DNA of 64,000 nucleotides from Phytopythium helicoides (GCA_024867545.1 JANFNE010000005.1:1-64000), one strand, 5' to 3'. Positions 1 to 12,577 are shown, numbered from the stretch's first letter. Notes: generated by a model from the sequence alone, not told the origin. Translations and numbers: made by a program.

Positions 1-6
1 AGCCAC

Positions 7-3000
7 CTACAGATTATATTTCCCGTACTTGTCGCCGCCGAGACCGACCTGCAGCGTCGTCTCGTCGAGTATCCGCTGCAGCTCACGCTTGGCGTCCACC
101 ACAGCAGCTCGAGTGGGTCCTTCGATTGCCTGCAAAGAGTGCAACAAACTTGTTAGTCGCAATGTTCAAACCATGATATACCAAAGACGCAATGGAACGC
201 ACGAGGTAGAGCTTGCGCTCGCCGGGGTTAGGCTTGCGGCCCGCCGGAACATAAGAGCCTCGCGCAATGATGGCCGCGCCAGTGAGTTCGGACACCGACT
301 CACTTGCTTCCTTCTGCGTAACTTTCCAGCGAGCTTGCTGTGGGTAGTCGTTGATCTCGAGCTCGTCCATGAAGTGACCCTCGCCCGATCCATCTCCGCC
401 CTTGCCCATAAGGTCCAAGTTCTGAATGATCTTTTGAGCCTTCATGAACGCCGACATGGCGACGCTGTCCAATGGTGCAGAGGTAGCTGGGACAGCTGCA
501 GCACCTGCAGTTGAGGCGGCAGCGGCAGTATCTGGCGCCGCTCCCGTATCACGAGAAGGCTCGTCGGCGTCATCGTCGTCTGCTGCTCCTCCATCCTAAA
601 GTTCATAAGGGCAGGTCGAAGTGTTAGACTTCTGCATGCATAATTGCGGACCATTGCATCCAATACTCACCTCGACAAAGATGCCTTGGTCAATCTCGTA
701 CTGCCGCTTCTGCAGATCGGCAGCACGCTGCGCTTCATTGCGCTCACTCTCGTCGAAGGTGAAGCCCTTGCCCTTAAATCCACTGCCGTGATATCGAGCC
801 TCGCCACGCTTCACCTTATCCTTGAAATCGTCCGCGAGAGCTGACAACTCAGGCGGGACTTCCTGCTTCGCGCTCTCAAGCGCTTTCACCAGATCCACAG
901 CGTACTCCTCCTCCTACAAACATCACGCAAATGGATCAGTGACAGCGATTAAAGCAGCAGACCAATGCACAGCTTACATCCGGTGAAATAAAAGTGTACG
1001 CCGTTCCTTTGCGTCCAGCACGGCCCGTGCGACCCACGCGGTGAACGTAGTCTTCCAAGTGGTTCGGGCAGTGGTAGTTGATGACGAGCACAAGATCCTT
1101 GACGTCAAGTCCGCGACCGGCCACTGATGTTGCGACCATCAATGTTCTCACTTTGCGCTTGAAATCATCAATCGTAAAGTCGCGGTCAACTTGATCCTTG
1201 CCACCTATATAACGAAAAAATCTGTCAGTTTGAAACTCATTCGTTAAAAGTAGATACGTTAGTCCTTACCATGCAGAGAAAGCGCTGGATATCCCGCCTT
1301 CATCAGGTCTTGGAAGAGCTTGTCACACGCTTGCTGGGTGTTGACAAACACCAACACGTTGCCCTTTTCGTACCACAGACCCAGCAGCTGCAGCAAGCGC
1401 ATGAACTTGTCGCCCTCCTCTCGAACTTCCACGTACTGGGTAATATCGCCCGACGCAGTACTGCGCGTACCAACCGTGATTTCGACGGGCTTTTTCAGGA
1501 TTTTTCGAGCCAGCGACTCGACAGCACGAGGGAAAGTTGCCGAAAAGAGCAACGTCTGCCGATCTGGCCGAATGTTCGTAATGATCTTGGTGATCTGGGG
1601 CTCAAAGCCCATATCAAACATGCGATCGGCTTCGTCAAGGACAACGTAAGTCACACGCTGGAGCGACACCATCTTGCCCGCACCCATGCAGAGAATGTCA
1701 ATCATACGACCAGGAGTGCAAATCACGACATCAGAACCGCGCTTCAGGTTGGCAATTTGCTCCGATACTGAAGAGCCACCATACACTGCAGTCGCACGCA
1801 TTCCAAGACCCTTGGCAAACTTCTTTGCCTCAAGGTAGATTTGTTGTGCGAGCTCACGCGCCGGGGCCAAGATGAGGCCAATTGGACCTTCGCTTTCTTG
1901 AAGAGGAGGTTGATGCAGGATATGACGGAACATGGGTAGCAAGAACGCCAGCGTCTTTCCCGAACCGGTTTTTGCAATACCAATCACATCTCGACCCGAC
2001 ATGATTGCTGGTAGAGCCTGCCGCTGAATAGCAAAAGGTTCGGTGTAACCGTGCTTTTGGATAAGCTGCAGCATTCGCAGACTGAAACCGCACTGGGTCC
2101 ACTTTTGAACTGGCCGCGGGCAGTTCTTGCCTCGAATCTTAATCTCGAACTCCTTGCGAACGGCCTCCACTTCCTCTTCTGTCATGTCCTTGATCTCCTT
2201 TGGTGTGACGTAGAACTTCTTCTGGAACGCGATATAGTTCATCTGTGAATGATCAACAGGCTTGATCTCCTTCTTCTTTTGGGCCTCTTGCAGAATTTCA
2301 AGTGCGGAGCGGTGATCGACCTGCTCAGCATCTTCACCAATGATATCTTCCTCAAAGCCTTGGTAGATGCGTCCAGTATCAACCTTCTTGGGCTCACTGC
2401 TCTCCTTGCCAACACCGTTTGACGTAGCATCGCTAGACTCCATCTCACGTTTCTCCTTGATAGCTTTCATGAACTCCTTCAACTCGCGCTCTTCACGGGC
2501 TTCGCGCTCCGCAGTACTCTCATTAGTCTCAGGTTTTGGCTCAGGGACGGGCTTTGACTCGACTTTTTTCACGCCCTGAGCATCAGCAGGTGGAAGAAAC
2601 GTGCCGTAAATATCAATTTCCTGCTTGGACTCGATCTCATCTAAAGAGATGACGTTTGAGGCAGGGTTAGTGAGTGACTTGTGGATTGCAGCCTCGTCGA
2701 CAAGCCCAGCCATGTAAGCGTCGAGAGGGTCGACTTCCTTCACAACCTGCTGAATTCGTTCGCGCTGCTGCTTCTCTTCGGCCGTCTCTTTCTTCACCTC
2801 GTGCTCCGGTGTCCATAGTGGCAACTGCTGTGGGACCGCATCGTCTGGAGCAAGGAACTTGGCGGCCTCCTCCTCTTTTAATCGCAGCTGGTGCTCGCGA
2901 AGCTTCTTGGCCTTCTCCTCGCGAAGCTTTTCCTCATCGTCGTTTTCCGCGCTCAGCCCTCCAAATGGAAGAGCAGGATTGACAATCGCACTGATAAGAG

Positions 3001-4117
3001 GTTTCTTTAACCCAGCAGCACCCTTCGGCTTCGCGTCAGGCTTCAGAGCAATACCTGAAAACTTGAAATTTTTGGCCTTCACGATGGTTGGGATCGGCTT
3101 GGGAGCAGGCGGAGCCGCCGGCTTTGAAGATGAAGATCCAGTACCTCGCGGGCGCTCGCGACTCCTACTTCTGCTTCGTCGACCGGAATGTCGCCGTCTG
3201 TCTCGCCCTCGGCTGCGGCTTCGATCTCGCCTTCTGTCACTTGAAGACGTCTTGGATGTGGTTTGCTCTCCTCCCTTCTTGGTTGGTTCTCCTCCCTTCT
3301 TGTCATTTGACGTTGTTCTGGACGATGCTGCAGTCGATGGCTGCTCCGGCTTCTTGTCAGGGGTGGTAGTTGACGATTTGGATACGCTTGGAGGTGATGC
3401 CATCTTCTTTTCCGGCGTCATGATTTTCTCAGGTACAACCGGGGCAGGCTCTTTGTTCGGAGCCACAGGCACAACACTGGTGGTCTTGACAGCTCCATCG
3501 CCTGACTCGGAAGAGCTTGGCTGCTTTTGAGACTCAATAGTGGCTGCCTTGGCAGCTCCATCGCCTGACTCGGAAGAGCTTGGCTGTTTTTGAGGCGTGG
3601 AATCTTGCTTTGCAGCAATTTCTCGCTGCGTGGGTTTCTTTTCCTCCTGCTTCTCCTCCCGTTTTGGTGTCTCCGAGGAGCTCTCCTTCTGTCGCTTCGA
3701 GGGCCTCGGTTTGGATCTCGACCTCGACTTGGACCTGGACCTCGATCTGCGGCTGCTGCGTCGGCTGCTGCGTCTGCTGGATCTCTCGTCTCTTCTCGGC
3801 GATCGGCTCCGCGACGACCCTGACGACAGCGACCTCCTACTGCTACGGCGGCTGCGGGAGCTCTTCCTGTCCTTGTCTCGACGGCTCTTCCTGCTCGAGT
3901 GTCGTCTGCGGCGGTCGCGTGAAGCCGCCGAGGACGCCGACGAGCTCACAGACCGCGAGCGCGAGCGCTTGCGGCTGCGTCCGGACGACTCGCGCGGCCG
4001 CGATTCCGAGCGCGAGCGGCCCCGCCGACTACTGCGATGGCCGCGGCGCTTGACGCTGGGCGATCGGCTGCGGCTGCGGTCTCTGCGGCGCTTGCGGCGC
4101 TCCGAGTCGGTCGCCAT
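7..4117 (-). CDS. DDX46: DEAD-box RNA helicase, Prp5/DDX46 type (spliceosome)
   Basis: This is an ATP-dependent nuclear RNA helicase of the Prp5/DDX46 family, which remodels U2 snRNP during prespliceosome assembly. Five exons keep frame: 4117-1270, 1204-978, 913-671, 595-203 and 129-7, giving about 1,277 aa; the stop lies only 6 nt inside the window. The first 200 residues are an Arg/Ser-rich RS domain, followed by a Lys/Glu-rich linker. The helicase core shows AKTGSGKT (motif I, near residue 720), APARELA, TPGR, DEAD in [16 protein letters not shown] in LLFSATF, and [10 protein letters not shown] (motif VI). The C-terminal region after the helicase (exons 4-5, with GERKLYL and IEGPT) is the part typical of Prp5/DDX46. 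I chose MATDSER at 4117 because the upstream in-frame ATG at 4204 adds only a low-complexity leader. Introns are 64-75 nt. Confidence 0.93.
3490..3586 (-). repeat. Short tandem duplication inside DDX46 linker
   Basis: A 34-nt identical unit occurs at 3490-3523 and again at 3553-3586. The spacing is 63 nt (21 codons), so frame is kept. It encodes two copies of [12 protein letters not shown] in the disordered linker between the RS domain and the helicase core. It looks like a recent in-frame duplication. Confidence 0.85.
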
Positions 4118-4615
4118 GGCGCCACCGACGCGTTTCTCGGGCCCCAGAGACCGGAAAAGCGCGGGAAAAGCGGCGCTGGGGAGCTCGCGGGCCGCGGAGC
4201 TCACACGCGCTGCGGTTGGCGGCGGGCGGCGGGCGCGGAGGCCTGGAGCGCGCTGGTTTCCGCGGGCGTTCCCCCGCTGCGCTACAAAGCACCAGTCAGG
4301 ATGCGAATGTCCGTCGGCCGCCCACTGGGCGGCTGCTGCTTGCCAATTGAAGAGCGTTTCGCTAGTTCTGTGTGCTGATTGGCTGTAATGGTGGATAGGA
4401 GGGATCGGATTGGAGGATTATTGGAGCGAGCTGCTGGTGGATTGGAGGAAAAGGAGACTTGGATGGTTTTACGGAAAACAATTGTAATGATTTTTTTAAA
4501 AGTGGCAAAGGACGATAAACTTGACTTGGTTGAAGTGTGGGGTGCGTAGCTTGGCTTGGAGCAAAGCTGTTTTCTTGTGTTGTGTAAAACCGATGCAGGC
4601 CATTTGAGACCGAGC
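4118..4615. promoter_or_regulatory. Promoter region of DDX46 with CCAAT boxes
   Basis: This gene-free stretch of about 500 nt separates the DDX46 start from the 3' end of the next minus-strand gene. Going upstream from the DDX46 ATG it contains ATTGG (CCAAT on the coding strand) at 4378-4382, 4409-4413, 4420-4424 and 4441-4445, plus CCAAT on the plus strand at 4343-4347. Such a cluster 230-330 nt from the ATG fits an NF-Y-type promoter. No ORF with coding character was seen. Confidence 0.5.
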
Positions 4616-7600
4616 TCAGAAGTACAGGTACTCCTTCCGCTTCCGCTTGGAAAAGATGATGGCGCCGAACATTAGCGAATCGTAGTGCGGAAAGTCGTTC
4701 GAGTTGGGCAGGTGCCCAATCTCGCCGAACGTCGTCATGCCCATGAGCGACGCGCCACCCGACCAGTCCTTGAAGGCTCCCACCTGCAGATCATCCATCC
4801 ACCCATTATGTCAGACATCAATTCGAGATACTATCGCCAACTTTTTTTTTCTGAACGCACCATCTCTGCCATACTCTTGTGGCCGAGAAGCGCCTGAACG
4901 CCTGCGGACAGGAACATCAGACACCCAATCGTCTCGTGGATGTGGAACTTGTTGCTTTCGATCGCTTGCGCTCCCATCTGAAAATCACAACACGAGACCG
5001 GTGAGTCATAAAGTCAATCCAAAAGCCACCACCACGCAATCCTCTTACCTTATTGATAGCCGTCTTCAACGATTGTGCAGAAGTTTCCATTAGTACCACG
5101 TTCGTTCCCGGAGCGACCGTGCTTGTCGTGCTCAGAGATCCGTCCTCGTTAATCGCGGTGATCACAGCTGTCATATTAATCAGCTTGGACCAGTCACTCG
5201 ACTGCATCGAGCACAGTGACGAACTCGAGTTGACATCCAAGGGCCGGTCAACCTCCATCTGGTTCGACACGAAATCTATCGTCGTGCCAAGCGGATGCAG
5301 ATTACCCAAACGCGGGAAGCCGATTGACGAGAGCTCTGTTTGACACTTGTCAGATGCGACATCAAGCCACTACAATTTCATCACACGCACAAAAAAGGTC
5401 AGCTTGCTAGATACCAGCATTAGGGTGCGCAAGGTACAAACCTCTTGGTAGACTTCGGCGGCAGGTTTGCAATCGATCTCAAAAATCGTCTTCGCGGATG
5501 CCTTCGTGACTGTTCCCATGCAGTACTCGCTGTTGACGCCAACCGGGCTGTAGCCGCTGAACCAGCTCACATACGTCTCGACACTTGGGAAGCACATTGC
5601 AAAGGCAATTCCCATCTCCGTCCAGTCGCCCTTGCCGTCGCGAACGCTCTTGGTGTAGTCTGTGCTGCTGCTACTGCTGATCTGGATCCACGATACCGGT
5701 GTCTCTCCCTCTCGATGCTTTGACGCGTCAGACGAACAGCCACCAATAATGGGACAATGCACTGCTTCCCGAATACCGTCGATCGCGTGCTCAACGTACA
5801 CCGGACAAGCATACGCAGCAATAAAAGCCGGCTTTTCGCCAGTGTCGATATCCGGAGAGACACGAGCGAGCGCAGATTTTGCGGCAGCAAATGTCTTCTC
5901 TCTAGCATCGCTCTGCGAGTACTCAGCGTGAACCACAGAGTAAATGCCGTGGGGGTCGTTGACTCCCCACAGCGTGATGAGCCCTTCATCATTGTGTCGG
6001 TTGACAGACACCCACGCGTTCTCATCGCACATTCCCCGCGCAATGGTACCGCCAATGTAAGGCACACCGGGAGCAAGCTGACGCAGGAGGTTGACAATCA
6101 GCTCAGCTTTGAAGCCCGTCGAAAAGCCGACAACAACAAAGTGGACATCACCACCAAGCTTCGTAAGTAGCTCCTGGAAAGCACCAGTCATTGCTAGCAC
6201 CTCCGTCTTATTAGTCGCCCAAGCTGATGCAGTATGTACGTAGCTGCTGTTTTGCGCCATCAATTGATCCGTCGAAGGTCTTTCTGCCCCGTACTGCGGC
6301 GCTGCGTTTGAGGAAACAGAGCCAGCCGATATGTCGCGCGGACGAGTGTAGCGGTTACCGCTGCTTGGCGGTGTTATGCGTCGAATTGACGATGGCTTCC
6401 GAGTGCCACTTCCACTCAGCTTACCAGCAGCACCCGGCTTTTCACTGACATCGGATTGCGCTCGTCGGCCTCGGCGTGCTGCAGTGTCTACTGTAAGACC
6501 TCCAGAGTATCGTGGAGGGGGCTGCGAGCTGCGCCGAGGGCCGCGGATGTTACTGCTTCCAGTAGATCTGCGAACAGGTCGAGATCCCGAATCTCTACGT
6601 GGGCTGTCACCATCTCGGTAGCCCGCGTTGTTGTCCATTTTCTCCTCATCATCATTCTGCAAGGTGCGACGCGGGTATTTACGAGAGCCAGGGTCTGGTT
6701 TGCCACCGGGAACTCCATCCGCAACCTCTAAAGCGCCTGCCAAATCTTGCGAGTTGACGGGGCTGGCCGGGCGATGCTGTCCCTGATTATCACCTAGCAT
6801 CGCTAGCGGTGGCTGGTCTCCACCAGTATTTCGCTGAATCCAATCCCGGAAGTCATCTTGGTTGCTCAGGTCACGCCCACTTCGAGACCGCTGACGAGAA
6901 ATCACACACTTCGTACACATCCGGATACTTGGTTGGTGCTGAGCAAGCACCTGAGTGCCAGACTCGTTGTGTGTGAAGCTAATAGATGGTACGCGGATGG
7001 TTCGACTGCAGTGCCAGCAAATCACCTCGCCGCAAGTTCGGCAGTGGTGTCGACGTCGAAAGAGGGGCGAAAATCGGCGAACACAAATGACGCAGAACTG
7101 GCGCTCTCTGCAGACAAAAAGAAAGCGTGTTGAGCATACTTTAACATTCGACAACATGGATTGAGCCCACCGTACTTGTCTTTTACCCAAGCAGACGTCC
7201 GTACAACCGAGATTTCTTGGGGCTCCGGCGGGTCTTCCAGCAAGTCCCGCAGTCCTTTTGCTAGTTGGGTAACCATATCAAGCGCGGGATTGCTCCGGAA
7301 TAAACTCACCATCGGTGGAGGTCGCTGGAAGGCAATCGAAATAGTCACGAACTCGTCGTTATAATCTTCAGACATGGACCGCTCGAATTTGCAAATCAAA
7401 GCGTCGAACTGCGATCGTTCGAGGTTATTGACTTGGATGTGTGGCATTCCCCCGACTTCGGCTAGCGATTCCTGGAACAGGTAGCACGCTACGATCTCCC
7501 CACCTGATGTCTCGATACCAATGTACTATAGCAAGTGTGGTTAGTTCAATGATGTAAGAAAACTGACTGCCATCAAAGCTTACCTCCAGCACGTAAAAGT

Positions 7601-8225
7601 CAGTCGACTTGGTGGCTAGCGTGCCGGACTTGATGGCCCACCACTTGATGGCAGCCTGCTTGTACACCTCGCGCGCGTCGCGCGGCGGGTTAGCGCTCGG
7701 GTACATGCCTGTTCCGTTGAGGTCCTCTAGCACCTCTGCGTCTAGAAACATGTCCCCCAGCACCTTGCGCATGAACAGCTTGAACTTGTCGGAGGTGCGC
7801 AGGTCGTATATAGTCTTTAGCACATTAGGGAAGGCTGCGTTTGCGCGCGTGACGGCCTTGGCCGACACGAACTCGGACCAGTCCGAGCTGGGTTTGTAGA
7901 CGCCGACGTCGCCCTTGGAGTCGTGCAGGCGCCAGAGCACGTTGCTGGTCTCGGAGAGCAGCCCTAAGCACGAGCGCGCGCGGTTCTCGGCGTACTTGTG
8001 CAGGCGGATCTTGCGCTCGTACGACAGCGACGGTCCCTGCGGCGTGGGCGCCAGCTCCTCGTCGCCGTGCGAGTGCGAGTTGTCGCCCGAGTCGCTCCAG
8101 TCCACGGCCGCCTGTCGCTCGGCGGCATTCGCGCGCTCGTCGTCCGCGTCGCTGGCCATCGCCGGGTCCTGCGCCGCCTGGGGCAGCGCCGCACTGCCTA
8201 TCGCCGCCGTCATGGCCGCGGGCAT
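4616..8225 (-). CDS. START-like / FYVE zinc finger / FIST-domain protein
   Basis: Six exons keep frame: 8225-7584, 7525-7176, 7107-5442, 5333-5049, 4977-4861 and 4783-4616, about 1,075 aa. Residues about 50-325 resemble the START-like lipid-binding region common in oomycete FYVE proteins. A FYVE finger begins near residue 332: CVIC, RRRHHCRTCG, CWHC and a final C-x2-C are all present, including the basic RRRHHCR patch that binds PI3P in this family. A disordered Arg/Ser-rich linker follows. Residues about 620-1,070 match FIST_N and FIST_C, seen in VPYIGGTIARG, IIGGCSSDASK, GYSPVG, GTVTKASAKTIFEID and the terminal GCLMFLSAG. FIST domains are proposed small-ligand sensors known mainly from bacteria and from eukaryotic F-box proteins, so a joint endosomal lipid/ligand sensor is inferred. 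The ATG at 8225 is used; one four codons downstream is equally possible. Confidence 0.85.
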
Positions 8226-8778
8226 CTCGGCCGTTGGTGTCCGTTATGTTGATTGGCCAACGGCGGCTTCCAGGGGGAGAGAGAGCTCGCGAGAAGCGCG
8301 AGAAGATGGCGTACAGTACACCACGCGCCAGGAGACAGCGCCCGCGCCGCGCTGAGACGCGCTCGACTCGGCAGAGACCGCGCGGAGCGGGGGCGATAGC
8401 AGGCAGGAGCCTTCCATGAACGCGCCTCGTAACGAGGCCGCGAAACGAAGTCGCACCGTCGGCGCGGGAGCTATACGGCCCCTTCAAGCAGAGCAAGCAT
8501 GCCCTTTCTCTCGGCAAGTGGATTTTCCCCCAATCATATGGCGGCGCTATAAATATCCAGCCAATCGCGAGCCGTAGAGGAATGTGCATCACCGCCGCTT
8601 CCTCAGAAGGCTTGACGAGCGCCATGCTGCGGCTGGAGAAGCGTCGAGCGCGCCATTCGACGCTCCGGACGGGCGACGAGCGCGCGCAGTGGCGCCAGGA
8701 GACGCGCAGGCGGACGAGGGACGAGCGAGAAGGCGGCAGTCGCGGTTTGGGCGCTCAAGCGGCTTCAGGGGCGGAGAA
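8226..8778. promoter_or_regulatory. Divergent promoter between FYVE-FIST and F-box genes
   Basis: The stretch lies between two genes transcribed away from each other. It holds ATTGG at 8252-8256 near the minus-strand gene. Closer to the plus-strand gene there are CCAAT at 8530-8534, a TATAAATAT element at 8548-8556 and CCAAT at 8561-8565. The TATA-like element is about 225 nt from the F-box ATG. Open frames here on both strands look like GC-rich chance ORFs. Confidence 0.5.
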
Positions 8779-10083
8779 ATGGGCGCCTCGAGGGACGACG
8801 AGCTGCTGTCGGAGGACCTGGTGGGGCTGCCTGCGGGCCTTTGCGGGCGTCGGGGAGGCTGCTGACGCGGTGCGGCGCGCAGATCCAGCACATCGCGGGG
8901 TTTCTGGCGCCGGACGACCTGTTGGCGGCGTCGTACGTGGATGGAGACTGCTGGATATGGTCGCGGGAGGAGCGAGCTGCTGACACGGTGGACTGCAGGC
9001 GAGTCAACACGTACTGGCAGGAGATCTGCGCGCGGGATGCGGTGTGGAGGAGGCTGTGCGTGTCTAGATGGCTGCTCAGGAGGCCAGACGGCATCCTGCG
9101 AACCTCCGGCACCGAGGGGTTCATGGAGCTGTACATGTACCTCGCGCGCAACCGCTTCCTGCCGCAGGGCAAGTACACGTCCAAGGTGCGGCTTCGTGCC
9201 ATTAGATTCGTGGTACCGACACATGTGCTTACCGCTTTTTTTTCTCATGACGCCAAGCAGCAGGTTGTGTGGGGCAAGGCCAGGCAGGAAGGAGCGGATG
9301 CGTGGATCACAGTCGTGCACACGCCAGACTGTCGCATCCCGAACCGACGAGGAAGCACGTACATTCAGTTGCGCGTCGCTGTCCAAAACCTGCACACGCA
9401 ACCAATGCTGGTCGACCTGCAAGAGCTGCAGGTCCGCTTTAAGAACGGCGATCCTGGCAAAATCCTCGGAGTCAGCAAGAACACAGAAAGCCCTGGCGCC
9501 ATGGGACAACCGCTGTCGCCACTTGGGCCGTCGTTGGTCGCTATCAACGGTGTTGACGTTCTCCCAGCCGCCTCTCGCCGGTCTGTGGAGCTCAACATGT
9601 TTGACATCGCAGTCATCGCAGTCAATGTCGAGTGCGATGGCTGCGAGTTTGAGACTGACTTCCTGGAGTCGTAAGTCGTTATTTGTTGTCACATTGTCGT
9701 CTGTCGTGGTTGCTCAATGTTTTGCTGTGGTCATAAATATTTCAGATGCGGGGCCTTGTGGATCCCGATTCGACGCATGGGCAAGTGCGCCTCGCTCGCC
9801 CGTTGTCGCTGCGGGTTGATTCCCGACAGCTACCATCATGGTAGCATCCGTGTTCCAATTGTCGATGAGTCGGTTATCTGGAAGTATTACACGCTTATCT
9901 CGGGGCGCTTCATGGTACCTCTCGCCCAGCTTATTGCCGTCATGATGACTTCGGTTCTGACACGACTGGCTTTGGCTGCAGGTTTTCGACGCTCGCACCT
10001 CGCAGGAGCTTTGGCTTTTCGAGTCGCCCACGCACCGCAACTCGTTGCCCTCTCGATCAAGGCGCAAGAAGAGCATATCGTAA
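8779..10083 (+). CDS. F-box-like protein
   Basis: Proposed exons are 8779-8820, 8883-9185, 9261-9670, 9746-9914 and 9982-10083, about 341 aa. The first 42-nt exon joins the second to give LLSEDLIQHIAGFLAPDDLL followed by W-rich spacing (DAVWRRLCVSRW), an F-box pattern that would bind Skp1 in an SCF ubiquitin ligase. The rest of the protein, with LQELQVRFKNGDP and MVFDARTSQELWLFES, is conserved-looking but not a known repeat class, so the target is unknown. Introns have good donors (GTGGGG, GTGCGG, GTAAGT, GTACCT) and CTGAC branch sites. The second intron (75 nt) is in frame without a stop, so it could be retained. The short first exon is the least certain part. Confidence 0.65.
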
Positions 10084-10305
10084 GATTTCAGTGGCGCGTC
10101 AGCCTCCCAATTTCTTTTTGCTGCAATTTCTCCCAAGCAAGTTGTCGTGCCGTCCGACGCCTGTTCGAGTGTCGGGATGTAAGTCGCGTTTGAATACAAT
10201 CCTATTTTATCGAGGAGTCGCTTCATTTCCGTGGGAGCGTCGCTAAACCCGAAAGCGTCGCCTTCGTCTGTTGGATCTGCTTCCTTTACTTCGCACGTAG
10301 CGACC

Positions 10306-12577
10306 ATGGCTGACGACAACGAGCAGCACGATGCTCCTGCTCCTGGCAGCGAAGTGCCGCCCAAGAAGGTCGTCAAAAGTCCATGGCTGTCTGCGTACCA
10401 CAACTCGGTAGCAGGAATCCGCGCATACTCCAACTGCATGGCTCTTGTTGATGTCTATGGCGATGGAGACGCCAAACTCGTCGTCGCTGACAGCGATCGC
10501 CGGCTCAAGATGTACAAAGGTGACGAAAACGAATTTTTCCTCACTTCTCGACCGGCGGTGTTATGATCTGACATATTTCCTACCAAAAGGCTCATCGCTG
10601 CATGGAGAGCAAGCAATTCTCGGCATCCCGTCGGCGATCAGCTTCTTCTACTCTGGTGCGTGGCTATTGATTCACTTCAAATCTCCATGGACTCTAATCC
10701 GCCATTATCTTGCTTGTAGACGTGAATCGACCGCGAATCCCTGCGATTGCTGTCGCGTCGGGATCATTCATCTACATCTACCGCAACTTTCGGCCACACT
10801 ACAAATTCACGGTCCCCGCCGTTGATATTGATGCCCAGGAAGCCAAGGTCTGGGAAGCGCTGGCCAAGTGCTCGATTGAAATCCCAGAAGCCCTAACGCA
10901 GCTGACGACGATGCGGTGAGATTACATTGCAGCAAGTGGGCTTGAATAAATAACCTAATCGCTTATTGACCGCAGGGGACTGGGTATTCGGTTGTCGGAG
11001 CGGTCTCGAGGCTTGCTTGCGATTGATGATATCGAGGAACAAGCGGAATTTGTGTCGCGGTTCATGGACGAACCTCTTATCGAGCGCTCAAGTGTGACCT
11101 GCATGACAGCTATCAACAAGAACATGGACGATAAGGATGGGGTCAGCTGGTAAGTTGCGATCTTGTCTGGGTGAGATAGCCGCTAACTCGTGGAATAGCC
11201 TCGTGGTCTCCACAGAGGGAGCGATGGTGTACATTCTGGACCCACAGGGAACCTCGATCATCCAGCAAGTCAAGATTCCAGGTGTTCCAGTTGACGTAGT
11301 GGCGTGTGGACTCCTCGATGTGGAGTATCGCCTCATTTTGACGACCCGTAATGGGTCTGTTTACATGGTCAAGAACGGCGAGTTGCTCAAGTCAGTTATC
11401 GAGCTAGAGTCCCCACCATGTGGCCTTGTGCAACTGGAAAAGAGCATCGTCATTGCATGTATGAACCGCAAGCTCACATCATACCATCTCAAAGGCAAGA
11501 AGAACTGGAGTCTCACCATGAGCGACGACATTGTTGCAATCGCACCGTTCACTCTTCGTCGCACGAAAGACACGAGAGGAATACTTGTGGCACTACGAGG
11601 CGGTGATATTGTGCTCTACAATGAGAAGGTCAAAGTATGCACTCTCAGCACGGAGGCAACAATGACGGGGATGCTCTTTGGGCAATATGGACGGGAAGAA
11701 GCATCGCTCGTTCTAGTCCAAAAGTCTGGTGCACTTTCACTCAAGATTCTCAAGCGCACGGCCAGCCTCGAGGCCATCTCTGAAGCAGCCGGCCCTCCTC
11801 CAGAGCAAGGTAAGCAGAAATCGTTGGCTGGGGATTGGATTGAAGGGGCCGACAGTGGCTGACTCTCCATTTGAACAGACATTCCACTCAATATTCCAAA
11901 GAAAACCAAGCTTTATGTCGAACAGACTCAACGCGAGCGAGACCACGCAACAGAAATGCATAGACATTTCCAGCGCGACTTGTGCAAGTTGCGCCTTACA
12001 ACCGCTCGCGCCTATGTCAAGATCATCAAAGACGCGCAGGTTTGTGCAGAGTGTTGCCAAGTGGGGCGTCAAGAAATATCTGACCGTGGTCGCGCAATCA
12101 TAGGGACCTGTTTCAGTCACTTCTGGTGCAGCAATTCGTTTGAATGCGCAGGTCCAAGGTATTGGACCACTTTTCCGTATCAAGCTCAACATCCAAAACG
12201 CCGGTGCGAAGTCCGTCACAGCTCTCACGGTTGCCTTTCACTACGATCACTCGCTCTACCGCATCAGGCAGAGTGTACTTATGATCCCGCTAGTTGTTCC
12301 GGTAAATGCCACCGTGTCAAAAATGCGCACTGTTCGAGGCTGACTTGTGGTTCCACAATCTAGAACGTGCTCTACTCCTACCATGCCGACGTGGAGAGCA
12401 TCTCGGAGACCGGAGCTGCTGATAGCATCTATATGTTCGTTTGCGGAAAAGATAGGTGCGATGTCATGGATACTTGCTTGAAATGAACACGTGAACTCAC
12501 AGTTTCGGTTTGTCAGCAGCAGCATTCCACTCGTCTCGGCGGCGGTCAACATGCCTCTAAGCGAACCCGAGATGTGA
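10306..12577 (+). CDS. BBS1: Bardet-Biedl syndrome 1 protein (BBSome subunit)
   Basis: Nine exons: 10306-10519, 10590-10655, 10720-10915, 10976-11149, 11199-11809, 11879-12039, 12104-12301, 12364-12455 and 12517-12577. They give about 590 aa, almost the length of animal BBS1. BBS1 is part of the BBSome, which moves membrane cargo along the cilium or flagellum. Recognisable stretches are MALVDVYGDGDAKLVVAD (beta-propeller start), IPAIAVASGSFIYIYRNFRP, DIPLNIPKKTKLYVEQT and the C-terminal gamma-adaptin-ear-like region with GIGPLFRIKLNIQN. An ATG at 10306 begins MADDNEQ; the open frame upstream has no ATG. Introns are 49-70 nt with CTAAC/CTGAC branch sites. This gene implies motile, flagellated zoospores. 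Confidence 0.93.

Noticed and set aside
3580..4388. Long plus-strand frames (157-263 codons) opposite the DDX46 RS domain
   Set aside because: Repetitive Arg/Ser codons give open antisense frames of Leu/Arg/Asp. The minus-strand RS domain explains the sequence.
9714..10439. 241-codon minus-strand ORF
   Set aside because: It is antisense to the F-box and BBS1 exons, which show family motifs and valid splice sites. Its own translation has no domain and is a GC-driven shadow.
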